A stretch of 64,000 nt of DNA from assembly GCF_012277295.1 (NCBI RefSeq), contig NZ_CP051156.1, positions 682,001 through 746,000 of the forward strand, in the 5' to 3' direction. Shown here one piece after another: positions 19,633 through 29,566 of this stretch (positions are counted from its first letter, which is position 1; every line of letters begins with the position of its first letter). The notes beneath the pieces were generated by a model. It ran no database searches, had not been told where the DNA came from, and worked only from the letters and a program-made list of their open reading frames with translations. This stretch comes from Wolbachia endosymbiont of Ctenocephalides felis wCfeT (lineage in GTDB: Bacteria; Pseudomonadota; Alphaproteobacteria; Rickettsiales; Anaplasmataceae). Made by a program: the position numbers and the translations under genes.

Positions 19633-20374
19633 AGCCCAGTGTCTGGGCACTGGGATGACACTGTTTCGCAGGTGCAGCTGATGACATAGTTGTTGAAGGG
19701 GTAGTGTGTTGTTCCGAACGTAATATATCTCTCAGTTGTACTAAATTGAAGTTACCGAATTGCTGACTGGTTGGTACAGCTGATGACATAGTTGTTGAAG
19801 GGGTGGTTTGTTGTGCCAAACGTAATATACCTACCAGCTGATATAAAGTGAAGCTACCGAATGGGTTTTCACGTGAAGTCATTTCAGTACTCTGTCCTTC
19901 TATACTTTGGTTACCGGATGGGTTTTCGCATGAAGTCATCGTAATCCTCCGTTTTTTTAAAGGAAGCGTACTTTCTCTTTCCTCGTTTTCTCTTTTTTTA
20001 GATGAACATCCTTGATCAACTGCCTTGCTAACATACTGTTCAGGATTATCTGCTATTGTGGTTATAAATTTTAACACCCTGTTGCGAAGTCTTGTTTTCA
20101 GGAGTAATTTTACATCACTGATACGATTTGGGCCTACTCTTAGACATATTTTGGCCACCTCACTTTTTGGATTAAGTATCTCTTTTTGTTTTTTGTAAAT
20201 ATAATTAAATAAACCTGTTATACCATCTATCGACTCGATATAACTTACATATAGGTTAAATATTTCTGGTATGTTTAATAACTTACCAAGCTTGCGGTCA
20301 CCTATAGCACGATAACAACTGCTAATCACTTTAGGTATGCAATATGCCTTCTGCTTTTCATCTAAACCATCTAA
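19633..20374 (-). pseudogene. Unknown protein with basic nuclear-signal-like motif and C-terminal repeats, cut at both ends
   Basis: About 247 codons lie open between IS66 copy B (5' side) and IS5-type copy 2 (3' side), with no start codon of its own. The N-terminal part (KQKAYCIPKVISSCYRAIGDRKLGK) is of unknown family. The middle has a charged stretch SKKRENEERE and then LPLKKRRI, which resembles a eukaryotic nuclear localisation signal. The C-terminal part carries two copies of an about 30-residue repeat (FGSFTLYQLVGILR...TTPSTTMSSA and FGNFNLVQLRDILR...TTPSTTMSSA). The last residues come from a dispersed palindrome and not from the gene. No function can be assigned. Confidence 0.55.
19635..19654. 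repeat. Dispersed palindromic repeat, member 1
   Basis: CCCAGTG and CACTGGG flank a 6-base loop, followed by ATGACAC. A second member with the same plan (CCCAGTA, loop, TACTGGG, then ATAACAC) is at 27971. This looks like a short interspersed palindrome family. Confidence 0.6.
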
Positions 20375-21835
20375 GTATCCATTCAGCCGGGCGGTAAAAT
20401 AAAGAGTAGACAAGGAATGCTAAAAAGGTAAACTAGAGTGGCTGTGAGGTAATATGGTTGATCTTTTAGAATTTTGCAAAAGTTTAAGCAGACTATAGAA
20501 AAGTTAGAAACAAAAATAGAAGAGCTTAAAGCAGAAAATAAAGCGCTAAGGATCGAAAACGCTGAGTTAAAAGAAAGGCTTGGCTTAAATTCAAAAAATT
20601 CATCTATACCAAGCTCCAAAGAATTATATAAGATGAGGGAAAATAAGCCAAAAAGTGACAGGAAAGTAGGAGCACAGGTTGGACATAAAGGCAGTTACCG
20701 CCCTAAAATGGAGGCAGATGAGATGGTAAAAATAGAACTGCCCAATACGTGTGAGTGCAGAGGAGAAATTGCGGTATCAAAAGATCCGTATACTCATCAA
20801 AAGGTCGATTTGCCGGAAATCAAGCCGTATGTAGTTGAATATCAACTACAGCATGGACATTGCAAAAGATGTGGAAAAAGAAAAAGTAGCAAGCTACAAG
20901 AAGGAGTAACTGCGGACACATTTGGTCCAAGAGTTAAGTCAGTAATTACAGCATTAAGTGGATTTTACAAGAATTCGAAAAAAGAAGTGGCAAATATTAT
21001 AAAGGACATTTTCAACCTGGATATCAGCGTCGGTAGTGTATCAAATAGCGAGGCTAGAGTGGCAGAAAAATGCCAAGAAGCATATGAGCAAATTGAGGAA
21101 GAGGTAAGCAAGAGCAAAATTTTACATATCGATGAAACTAGCCATTACAACAAAGGTAAACAGGGCTGGTGCTGGATGTTTGCGAGCAAAATAGGAAGTG
21201 TGATCAAATTGACAGAGTCAAGAGGGATGAAAGTCCTGGAAAATAGTAAATTTGGAAAGAATAACAACCTAGTAGTGACCGACAGATATGCAGCTTACAA
21301 CTACTTTTCCAGCAAGAAAAGGCAGGTCTGTTGGGCACATTTAGCAAGAGATTTTGAAAGGTTGTCTCATAGTTGGAATAGCGAAGTGAAAGTTTTGGGG
21401 TATTATTTAAGGAATGTTGCTACTGAATTATTTGCATTGAAAAAAGCTCTGTTAAAGGATGAAATAGACACATTAAGGTTCATAAGAAGAGCAAGAAAAT
21501 TACGCAAGCGAACGAGATATTACTTAAAGAATATATCAAATTTACCCGAGGCAATTGGAGCGTCTCGAGTAGCAAAAAATATCATGAAATCGGATCTGAT
21601 GATGTGGAAATTTTTGGACGATCCAGAAAATATTCCACTGACAAACAACTATGCTGAGCGACAGATTCGGCATTACGTTGTTTACCGAAAAGTTTCATAT
21701 TTTACACAATCGAAACGGGGAAATATGTTTCTTGAGAGGATAATTTCATTGTACTTGACTTGGAGGCAAAAGAAGTTAAATCCTTTTCAAAACCTACTGG
21801 CTATTGCTTCTTAAGCCATACACCTGAATGGATAC
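20375..21835 (+). mobile_element. IS66-family insertion sequence, copy B
   Basis: 1461 bp with the GTATCCATTCAG ends, in the opposite orientation to copy A. Flanking 8-mers are CCATCTAA and AAAAATAT, so there is no target duplication. It removes the start of the unknown gene on its left. Confidence 0.9.
20474..21814 (+). CDS. IS66-family transposase, copy B
   Basis: 446 aa with the DDE residues intact. Three changes set it apart from copies A and C: Gln at residue 2, Arg in place of a Gly in the first zinc knuckle (CECRGE), and QHGHC for EHGRC just before the second knuckle. Because these touch the zinc-binding region, activity may be altered; that is inference. Confidence 0.88.
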   Translation: MQKFKQTIEKLETKIEELKAENKALRIENAELKERLGLNSKNSSIPSSKELYKMRENKPKSDRKVGAQVGHKGSYRPKMEADEMVKIELPNTCECRGEIAVSKDPYTHQKVDLPEIKPYVVEYQLQHGHCKRCGKRKSSKLQEGVTADTFGPRVKSVITALSGFYKNSKKEVANIIKDIFNLDISVGSVSNSEARVAEKCQEAYEQIEEEVSKSKILHIDETSHYNKGKQGWCWMFASKIGSVIKLTESRGMKVLENSKFGKNNNLVVTDRYAAYNYFSSKKRQVCWAHLARDFERLSHSWNSEVKVLGYYLRNVATELFALKKALLKDEIDTLRFIRRARKLRKRTRYYLKNISNLPEAIGASRVAKNIMKSDLMMWKFLDDPENIPLTNNYAERQIRHYVVYRKVSYFTQSKRGNMFLERIISLYLTWRQKKLNPFQNLLAIAS

Positions 21836-21917
21836 AAAAATATAATATTTTACTATTTAGATTAATTAATCAAATTATGATGTTTTTATTTGATAGAGAT
21901 TGACTACACAAATTAAG

Positions 21918-21935
21918 CATGCTATGGTTAACATG
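21918..21935. promoter_or_regulatory. Near-palindromic upstream element of the first small membrane gene
   Basis: CATGCTATGGTTAACATG lies 20 bases before the ATG at 21956. Its reverse complement matches 16 of 17 bases of the element at 22290-22306, which lies the same distance before the second gene. A shared operator or promoter site is inferred. Confidence 0.35.
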
Positions 21936-21955
21936 TAATACTATTTCAAAATCAT

Positions 21956-22227
21956 ATGAAAGAAGTTAAGTTGCTAACATTAACTTTAGATATGGTGATG
22001 TTAGTAAGTTCTGCGGCCATTATTGGAGCACTTGTGGGTTTAGCTCTAAGTTTCGCTAATTTATCCCATTTAGTCCCTTTAGCCTCTTCTATTACCGGTG
22101 GAGTTATTAGTGCTACATATCCGTTTCTAGTGAAGCTAGTACAGATGAGGAAGAAGTAAGTAGTAAGCTTGAAAAAGGTAACGTTGAACAAGTAAGAAGC
22201 GATAAAGATCATGGTGAATATCGTTAA
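21956..22227 (+). pseudogene. Small membrane protein, apparent one-base frameshift
   Basis: The ATG frame gives 67 aa with two hydrophobic helices (LTLDMVMLVSSAAIIGALVGLAL and LVPLASSITGGVISATYPFLV). It is clearly paralogous to the first 65 residues of the next gene. Near 22128 the frame is lost, and a neighbouring frame carries on cleanly (SSEASTDEEEVSSKLEKGN, then EQVRSDKDHGEYR) to a stop at 22227. Adding one T to the TTT at that point would give a single protein of about 90 aa with a charged tail. It is either a real frameshift or a homopolymer consensus error. No known family. Confidence 0.5.
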
Positions 22228-22289
22228 TATACCCCAGTACTCAATACACAGCTGTTAACACAAGAAATATATTGACCAATGAATTAAAT

Positions 22290-22306
22290 ATGCTAACCAT
22301 AGCATG
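22290..22306. promoter_or_regulatory. Near-palindromic upstream element of the second small membrane gene
   Basis: ATGCTAACCATAGCATG ends 20 bases before the ATG at 22327. The bases after it align directly with those before the first gene, but its core is inverted relative to the copy at 21918. Confidence 0.35.
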
Positions 22307-22326
22307 TAGTGGTGCTTCAAAATCGT

Positions 22327-22911
22327 ATGAAAAAAGTTAAGTTACTAGTTCTATCTTTAGGTGTGGTGACATTAGTAAGTTCTGCGGCCATTATGGGGAC
22401 GCTTGCAGGTTTAGCACTTAGTTTTACTAATTTATCACCTTTTGTTGTTGGTGGAATTATTGGTGCTGCATACCCATTTCTGTTGTTATTTATTGCGAAT
22501 CCGCGCTCTGCGTTTAGGTGTATAGATTGGAGTATAAATTTTCTTGAAGAGTGTTGTGATGATGGCACTTTGGGAGAATTTGGTGAGGAGCTTGTTCAAG
22601 AGCTAGAAGAAGGTTTTGAATTTATTAAGGAAGATTTTGATAGTGCTAGGCATTATGTAAGGAATATTATAGAAATTGGTTTTTGTTTTGGAGTAGGGGT
22701 TGGATTAGTTGCTCTTGGTTTTGCATCACCTGCAGCGATAGGTGCTCTGGCTACTATAGTAAGTATAGTTGCTTATCCTCTCTTGAACTGTTTAACTGAT
22801 AAAACAATTAAATGTTTTTCTACAAGAAAATTAGGTGAGCCAAATAGTTTGCTGAGTGAGCAAACTATTGAAGGTGTTATTGATAGGATCTTTTCTAAAT
22901 CATTTCCATAA
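22327..22911 (+). CDS. Hypothetical membrane protein with N-terminal paralogy to its neighbour
   Basis: A 194-aa protein from ATG 22327 (MKKVKLLVLSLGVVTLVSSAA), chosen because it aligns with the MKEVKLL start of the upstream gene. Two hydrophobic segments lie near the N-terminus. A soluble acidic stretch follows (ECCDDGTLGEFGEELVQELE), then one or two more helices (EIGFCFGVGVGLVALGFASP and AIGALATIVSIVAYPLLNCL) and a short polar tail. Family not recognised. The pair arose by tandem duplication, with the second copy keeping or gaining a longer C-terminus. It may sit in the inner membrane. Confidence 0.65.
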   Translation: MKKVKLLVLSLGVVTLVSSAAIMGTLAGLALSFTNLSPFVVGGIIGAAYPFLLLFIANPRSAFRCIDWSINFLEECCDDGTLGEFGEELVQELEEGFEFIKEDFDSARHYVRNIIEIGFCFGVGVGLVALGFASPAAIGALATIVSIVAYPLLNCLTDKTIKCFSTRKLGEPNSLLSEQTIEGVIDRIFSKSFP

Positions 22912-22994
22912 TCTACTGAAAATCAGTCCTAGTTAATATATACTCAATAATTATATTATATCTAGCTAGACAAAATCAGCATAGATAAAGTGAG

Positions 22995-25900
22995 ATGCCA
23001 GCAAGTTCAGCAGATGTAATTTTTCAAAAAACCTTTGAGGTTTTACCTGGAGCTAAATTAGACAAGATATATCAAAATAGCTTAACTGTTCAAGGTGCAT
23101 ATAAAGCCTTAATAGGGGATGCTGATACTAAGAAGATAATAGGTGGATTACCGATCTTGGGATGTGCTTTTTTTGGCAATGCACTTGAGCTGTTATATCC
23201 TACTTCAGGTGGTAGTGCACACAGGGTAAAACTAGGATGTGGGAATAATTGTAAAGTAGTGCTGAAGCGAGATGCTGAATCATACGATTATGTTTTATCA
23301 CTTGAAAGTCGATCGAGTACTCTGAGCAGCATGCTTGTAAGGAGCTCAAGGACTCACGAAAAACGAGCTCATAGGTGGTGGAGATTTTGATGCTTCACTG
23401 TATTACAAAGCTGGGATGTCAGGTAATATTGAAAAATCATCAAATTGTAAAAATAGTTATTATAGGGCAGAAGCTCCTGATCATTAGGGTATTTTTCTTG
23501 CAAACAAGTACGGGGTTCTTGTTGATGATAAGTTACAGCTTTATGAATATAGTACTTTGACTCATACGCTCTCTTATCCTCAGGTGAAGATAACTAAGAA
23601 AGAAGGCGAGGATTATGAATGCGAGCTTATTGGCAATATAGGGAATGTGAGATATGTTATACCTTTTAGCTTGGATGAGGCAAATATAGATCGCTTTTTG
23701 CTTAAGCAGTTTGAGCTGGAAGGTCAGATACAAAAAATATCACAAGCAGCCGAAGTAATAAGCGTTGATGCTGTTGCTAGCAAAATATCTTCTGACAGAA
23801 CACATTCATATCCTTTAGCGGCAGCTATTTTAGAAAAGGACAACGTGCAAGGTCATATTTTGCGAGATGGGGTAGCACATTATTTTACACAGCTTGTGCG
23901 TAGGGAAAGTGATTTACAAGCGCTAGTTAAAGGTGAAAGAGGGGAGCGTGGCCTTACGGGGCTAACTGGACCACAAGGTTCACCAAGTAGAGATAGCAAG
24001 ATTCCAACTAGCGATGAAATTGCCGGTAGTCTTATAAAGAATACTACATTTACGGAAGCAGTGCTTTTAAAGAAAATGATAGATCCAGGAGATACTACAC
24101 ATACTCAAAAAACACTAGCTGATAAAGTAAAAGAAAAATTAAAAGCTGATAGCAATTTTCAAGAAGCCGTTAAAGGTGCAGACGGTACTACAGGACCTGC
24201 AGGTCCAAGAGGAGCTGAAGGTATAAGAGGTGCAAATGCTCAAGAGGTTGTAACGGAACTTATGACTAGTTCAAACCTTGCTGTTTTAAAAAAGGAAATT
24301 GCAGGAGAATTACGGAGGGATCCTGGAAAAGCGATAGATCCAGAAGGACCGGCTGGTAGAGATGGTGCTCAGGGACTTAGAGGCCCAACAGGTCCAAGAG
24401 GACTTCAAGGTATTCAAGGAAAAGAGGGAAAAAAAGGTGCAGATTCAAGCGCTCAAGATGTTGCAAATGTATTAGTCACTACCAAATCAACTGAGCTGGG
24501 AGAGGCGATACTTAATATCAAAGACCCATATGATCAGAGCCGAAGTAAATTATCATCAGAAATAGGGAATTATCAACCTTTTAGAATGAACGTGCATCAT
24601 CATTTAAAAAATGACTGGACTGGCCCATTTGCAGTTAAGATTGCCGATGAACTTAGAAATGATCCTGGAAATGCAAGAGGTCCAATGGGTAATCAAGGTC
24701 CGCCTGGAAGGTCGGGAAAAGATGGAGAGGATGGCAAAAGCCCAAGTGTTACAGATGTTGCTCAAGAATTGATTACGAATAATAAAACTGAGCTTGGTAC
24801 TACAGTGCTTAATGCAACCGGTACGGGTGGTAATCTTGCAACTCAGATTGCTAACAAGGTTAATCTTGATCCACAAAGTCTTCTAAGTAAAGTTGATCCA
24901 GCCCAACTTACTGAATGTGTGGTAAGTAAGCTTGCTCCAGAAGAGGCGAAAAAAATTACAGAAGATACTATTAATGAAATAACTGGAGAAGCTACGAAGA
25001 AAAATAATCCTGACCCTGATGCCTTTAGGAAATATGAGGAATTTGCGAGAAAGCTTGCAGAGTTACTTGTTCGAAAAGGCGCAATGAGTGAAGAGGATGC
25101 ACGTGAGCTTGTGAAAAGCAAAGTACCTTCTTTTGCATTCTAGTTTAGATAAACCTGAAACAGCTTTACCAGTAGTTGAGGAAAGAATAGATGGGGAAAA
25201 GTTAGCTAAGTATTTACTTGAGTATGGTGGTTTAAAGAATAATCCAAGTGAGGCCAGTGCAACTGTTGAGCATATTCTTAACTATTTCTTTAACGCAAGG
25301 GTTGGTGCTATTACAGCAGCACTAAGGAATAATCCTGGAAGAGCAAGAGGTCCAAGAGGAGAAGATGGTGAACCTGGTAAGGATGGAGATATAGGACCAA
25401 CAGGGCTACAGGGTGCAACAGGACCTGAAGGTCAGCAAGGACTGCAAGGTGAAAGAGGTCCAAGAGGTTATCCAGGTCCACCTGGAAGGCCAGGTGAAGA
25501 TGGAGTGGATGGTAAAGAAGGGCCAACAGGCCTACAAGGTCCGCAAGGTAAAAGAGGGTTGGAAGGGCAGCGTGGAAGGCCTGGAGAAATAGGTAAACAA
25601 GGAGAAAAAGGGGAAGATGGAGAAGATATAAGTTTTGCAGAAATTGCAAGCAAACTAGCGCAGAAAAGTCGACCTAAAAGATCATTTGATGATGATAAAT
25701 TGAATGAAATGGTAAAAGAGGAAGTTATTGATAGAGTTACTACTTGGGGAGCTTCTGGGCAGTTAATGAATAATTTAGAACATGGTGAGTTAATAGGTCT
25801 GGCAACGACTAAAATTGACAAAGTTTCTGATTATAAATTTGTTGAACATTTAGCTGAATATTTAGATAAGGAAGGTAAAAAAATGGGTAAGTCTGAACTG

Positions 25901-26459
25901 GTAAGAGGTATGGTTGACGACAGTGTTGACCGATTTTTTCAAGGAAGGGCATCAGAGGTTATGAATAGGCTAAAGCACAACACTAGACTGAAACGAGAAA
26001 TAAGGGGTCAAAAAGGGGAAGATGGTGAACCAGGTAAAGATGGGGTGGATGGTCAAGAAAGTCCAGTGGGGCCAACAGGTCAGCAAGGTGAAAGAGGTCC
26101 AAGAGGTTATCCAGGTCTACCTGGCAGGCCAGGTGAAGATGGAGTGGATGGTCAGCCAGGGCAAGATGGTCCGATAGGGCCTGAAGGTAAACAAGGTCCG
26201 CAAGGTGATAAAGGTCCGGCAGGTGATCCTGGTGTAAAAGGTCCACCAGGCGATAAAGGATCACAAGGTGAACAAGGCAAGCAAGGTGAAAGAGGTCCAA
26301 GAGGTTTTGAAGGGCCGCGTGGGCCACAAGGTGAACCAGGAAAAGATGGAGTGGATGGTCAAGAAGGCCAGCCTGGTCAAAGAGGTGAAAGAGGTCCTCA
26401 AGGACCGCGTGGGCAGCCAGGAGAGAAGGGTGAAAAAGGAGAAATTCCGGATTTTAAGT
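22995..26459 (+). pseudogene. Large collagen-like Gly-X-Y repeat protein, broken and cut by IS5-type copy 3
   Basis: One gene of roughly 1150 codons appears as three frames. Frame 1 (22995-23340) is an unknown N-terminal domain. An extra A near 23340 shifts the frame, and a TAG follows at 23485. The second frame reads to 25143, where an extra T in TTTT near 25130 shifts it again, and the last frame runs into the IS at 26460. The body alternates Gly-X-Y collagen blocks (GPAGRDGAQGLRGPTGPRG, GERGPRGYPGPPGRPGEDG) with short helical modules marked by LRNDPGNA-like motifs and VAQELITNN-like repeats. Such repeats can form triple helices on bacterial surfaces. Whether it is expressed is unknown. Confidence 0.75.
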
Positions 26460-27549
26460 GGCTTTGTTGCATAGCTAAAGTAAAAAGAACTGGGAGTTAC
26501 TGACGAAATTCATTATAAACAGGCATTTAACCGACAAAGGAAAAATATGCCAGTCAAAATGAAAGTCAGTAACTGCTACGAATATAACAAATTTCTCCAA
26601 GAAAGAGGAAATATTTTTTATTACGTCAACGATGCCATAGAAAATTGGTACGAAAAAAGTCCCAAAATGGCCGGTAGCAACAATATTTATAGTGATAAAG
26701 TCGTAATTCTAATTCACATAATAACTTATTTGTTTAGAATAGGCCTAAGACAAACGGTGGGGTTTATAGCGGGATACCTTGAGCAAATAGGGAAAAATTT
26801 GCAAGTTATCAGCTATTCCCAGGCTTCCAGAAGATTCAAAAAGCTTAACTTAAAAATTAATGATCGAAGACATGATAAAAACAGTATGGAAAATATTGAG
26901 ATCGCCATAGATAGTACTGGAATAAGCATCTACAATAATATTCCAGGCCATAGTAAGGCAAACGGTACAGATAGAAAGTACCGTGGCTATAAGCAAACAA
27001 GAAAATTGCATGTAATGCTGGAGATAGGTAGCAAAAAAGTCATAGCTGCAAAATACAGTAGTGGAGTTTATTCTGACCACTATGGAGCCTGTGATCTTAT
27101 TGCAAGGGCTAATGCTAAATACAATATAAGCACACTATATGCAGACAGAGCATATAATCGAAAGAAGTTATACAAATTGTGCAATGAGCTTGGCATAAAG
27201 ACAAAAATTCCTCTGCAAAACAATGCAGTGGAGCATCCAAAGCTGGATTATATGGCTGAGAGAAATTCTACAATCAAGCTCATAAAGTCATATGGTGAAG
27301 ATGGTATGAAGAAGTGGAAAAAAGAGATAAATTATGGGAAGAGATCTTATATAGAAAGTTTTTTCTCGCGACTGAAGCAAACATTTGGGTTTAGTTTTAG
27401 GAACAAATCTGAGATTAACCGTGAGAAAGAAATGCTACTCAAGTGTTATTTGCTGAACAAATTTACTGAAATAGGCATGGCTAAATTTGAGATAGCTTCA
27501 TGAATTTATTATGCATTGCCTCCTATCCAAAGAGCGATGCAACAAAGCC
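26460..27549 (+). mobile_element. IS5-family (IS903-type) insertion sequence, copy 3
   Basis: 1090 bp on the plus strand. Left flank ATTTTAAGT (collagen-like gene), right flank GAATGGGCC (a minus-strand gene fragment); these do not match, so the two sides did not originally belong together or one side has been deleted. Confidence 0.92.
26547..27503 (+). CDS. IS5-family DDE transposase, copy 3
   Basis: 318 aa, same protein as copies 1 and 2 and intact. It is transcribed in the direction of the collagen-like gene that the element ends. Confidence 0.92.
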   Translation: MPVKMKVSNCYEYNKFLQERGNIFYYVNDAIENWYEKSPKMAGSNNIYSDKVVILIHIITYLFRIGLRQTVGFIAGYLEQIGKNLQVISYSQASRRFKKLNLKINDRRHDKNSMENIEIAIDSTGISIYNNIPGHSKANGTDRKYRGYKQTRKLHVMLEIGSKKVIAAKYSSGVYSDHYGACDLIARANAKYNISTLYADRAYNRKKLYKLCNELGIKTKIPLQNNAVEHPKLDYMAERNSTIKLIKSYGEDGMKKWKKEINYGKRSYIESFFSRLKQTFGFSFRNKSEINREKEMLLKCYLLNKFTEIGMAKFEIAS

Positions 27550-27703
27550 GAATGGGCCCAGCAACTGGAATAAAACACATGGTAGCTGTTATTGCTGTTC
27601 GCCACGGCACATAACCTAATATTCTTTTTCCTAAACCAGGCTTTTTATCTCCCTTTTTTTCTTCAGGCGGCTTTATATTTTCTTCTTGTTTTACTGCAGA
27701 CAC
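27550..27703 (-). pseudogene. Small Lys/Pro-rich membrane protein, 3' end cut by IS5-type copy 3
   Basis: The first 51 codons of a gene starting at 27703. They hold a charged, proline-containing start (VKQEENIKPPEEKKGDKKPG) and the beginning of a hydrophobic segment (TAITATMCFIPVAGPI), which then enters the IS. The family is not recognised and the rest of the gene is not seen in the window. Confidence 0.5.
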
Positions 27704-28110
27704 TTTTAATTCTCAGTTATTGTTAATATATTAATTATAATAAATATAATATATTAACTATTAGTGAATATGAGTATCTATCTTAATATATTTTATGAAG
27801 TCACTTCTTGTCGTCCTACGGCTTGACCATAACGAACATTGTAATTTGATGATGGTCTTCACACATTAGGAAATGGTGTTATTCTAGCGCGTGACGCTAG
27901 AATCCAGGAATTTTGATTGGGCATAAATGATGAATATAAAAGTTATTTTGAATGGAATTAAAAGGCTGGACCCAGTATCAAGTACTGGGATAACACCCTC
28001 CTGTCGGGAAAAATACAGTGTTCATACAGCTGTGGGTCAAGTCATAGGATAACAAAAAGACTCCGTAGGTGTCAGCTACTAGTATGGCATCCCATCTGGA
28101 GAAAAATAAC
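27704..28110. other. Non-coding region with palindromes
   Basis: No credible gene. Two hairpins stand out: ATTCTAGCG / CGCTAGAAT (27881-27889 with 27895-27903) and CCCAGTA / TACTGGG (27971-27977 with 27983-27989). Open frames here on the minus strand read through the tRNA-Pro gene and are not real. Confidence 0.6.
27971..27989. repeat. Dispersed palindromic repeat, member 2
   Basis: CCCAGTA-TCAAG-TACTGGG followed by ATAACAC; same plan as the member at 19635. Confidence 0.6.
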
Positions 28111-28187
28111 TGGTCGGGGCGGAGAGATTTGAACTCCCGACCCTTTGGTCCCAAACCAAATGCGCTACCAGGCTGCGCTACGCCCCG
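28111..28187 (-). tRNA. trnP: tRNA-Pro (anticodon UGG)
   Basis: On the minus strand from 28187 the sequence folds as a cloverleaf. The acceptor arm is CGGGGCG / CGCCCCG, the D arm GCGCAGCCTGGTAGCGC, the anticodon arm TTTGG-TTTGGGA-CCAAA with UGG, and the T arm GGGAGTTCAAATCTCTC. A CCA end is encoded (28113-28111). UGG reads proline codons. Confidence 0.93.
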
Positions 28188-29557
28188 ATTTTTACCAGGG
28201 TACCAATAACTTAGATAAAATGCAAGTTTGTAAATTGACAAGAAATAATTTTTAAAATGGAAAATTCTCAAATTTTACAACTTTTGCGTTCAATTGCATT
28301 TATTATTGGAGCATTTCTAATATTATTTGGCTTGATAATGCTCATTCCTGCAATTACCAACAAGTACTGTGGCTATGAATGGGAAAATTTTCTAGCTGGA
28401 TTCGCAATTACTTGTTCATTCGGGGTAGTCTTTACTCTGCTTGGTAAGTTGAACAAACTGCATAGCACGTCAGCAATTTTTGCGATCACTGGCTGTACAT
28501 GGATTGCTTCATCTATATTTGCAGCGATTCCATTCTATCTTAATAATCAGAGCTATTCTGATGCGTTATTTGAAGCAGTGTCTGGAATAACAACAACAGG
28601 AGCAACCATATTCAATAATATTGAGGAACAATCCCCAGGAATATTACTATGGAGAGCAATATTACACTGCATAGGTGGACTTGGAATTATAACTATCGGA
28701 ATTGCAGTTTTTCCTCTCTTTAAAGTAATCAGCCTCAATAATTTACTTTACTCTGAATATTCAGATGCTATCAAAAAAAGGCTGCCAAATACTAGAACTG
28801 TAGTGATTTACATCACGGGAATATACTACAGCCTAACTTTGTTGTGCGTTTTCTTTTACTATCTAGCCGGCATGTCATTATTTGATGCCATATGCCATGG
28901 AATGTCTACTGTTGCAACCGGTGGTTTTTCTAACTATAATGATTCTATAGGGCACTACAATAGTCCCACATTAGAAGTAATAACAATCATATTTATGATT
29001 CTGGGGTCCCTACCTTTTCTTAGCTACTTGAAAATCATCAGAAAACTAGACATCTGCTATGATGAACAGGTTTACTATTTTATTATGGTAGTTACTATCT
29101 CATCTTTACTTACGTGCTTTTGGTTATATCAAAATGTTGATTTAGAAGTGCCTTTATTGTTCAGATACAGCACGTTCACTATTACATCTTTAATTACTTC
29201 AACTGGCTACTCAATTTGCAATTACATAAATTGGAGCTTCGTATCAGTCTTTGCTTTTTTTCTCACATTTATTGGAGGATGTAGCGGTTCTACAAGTAGT
29301 GGTATAAAAATATTTCGTATGATTATTTTCCTAAGATCAATAAGGAACTACTTTCGTACCATTATCAACCCTGAAGCAGAGAATAAAGTAAAATTTAATG
29401 ATAAAACTCTGGAAGATAACGAAATCAGCTCTGTTTTTATATTTTTTGCAATTTACATATTAACATTCACTGTTTCATCGATAGTGATGTCTTACCTTAT
29501 CAACACTGACCCTATCACTAGCATAAGCTCAGTTTCTGCAACACTTACAAACTCTGG

Positions 29558-29566
29558 TCCTGGATT
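29558..29566 (+). repeat. 9-bp target duplication, left copy
   Basis: TCCTGGATT immediately before IS5-type copy 4; the same nine bases follow the element at 30657. Confidence 0.92.

Noticed and set aside
23375..23560. Plus-strand 61-aa open frame
   Set aside because: It is an out-of-frame shadow of the collagen-like gene; the frame beginning GAQGLTKNELIGGGDFD is the real one.
23940..26450. Regularly spaced repeats as a possible CRISPR array
   Set aside because: The repeats are Gly-X-Y codon repeats inside a coding frame, with no constant repeat and spacer lengths.
27978..28271. Minus-strand 97-aa open frame
   Set aside because: It reads through the tRNA-Pro gene ([15 protein letters not shown] is the usual false peptide of a tRNA).
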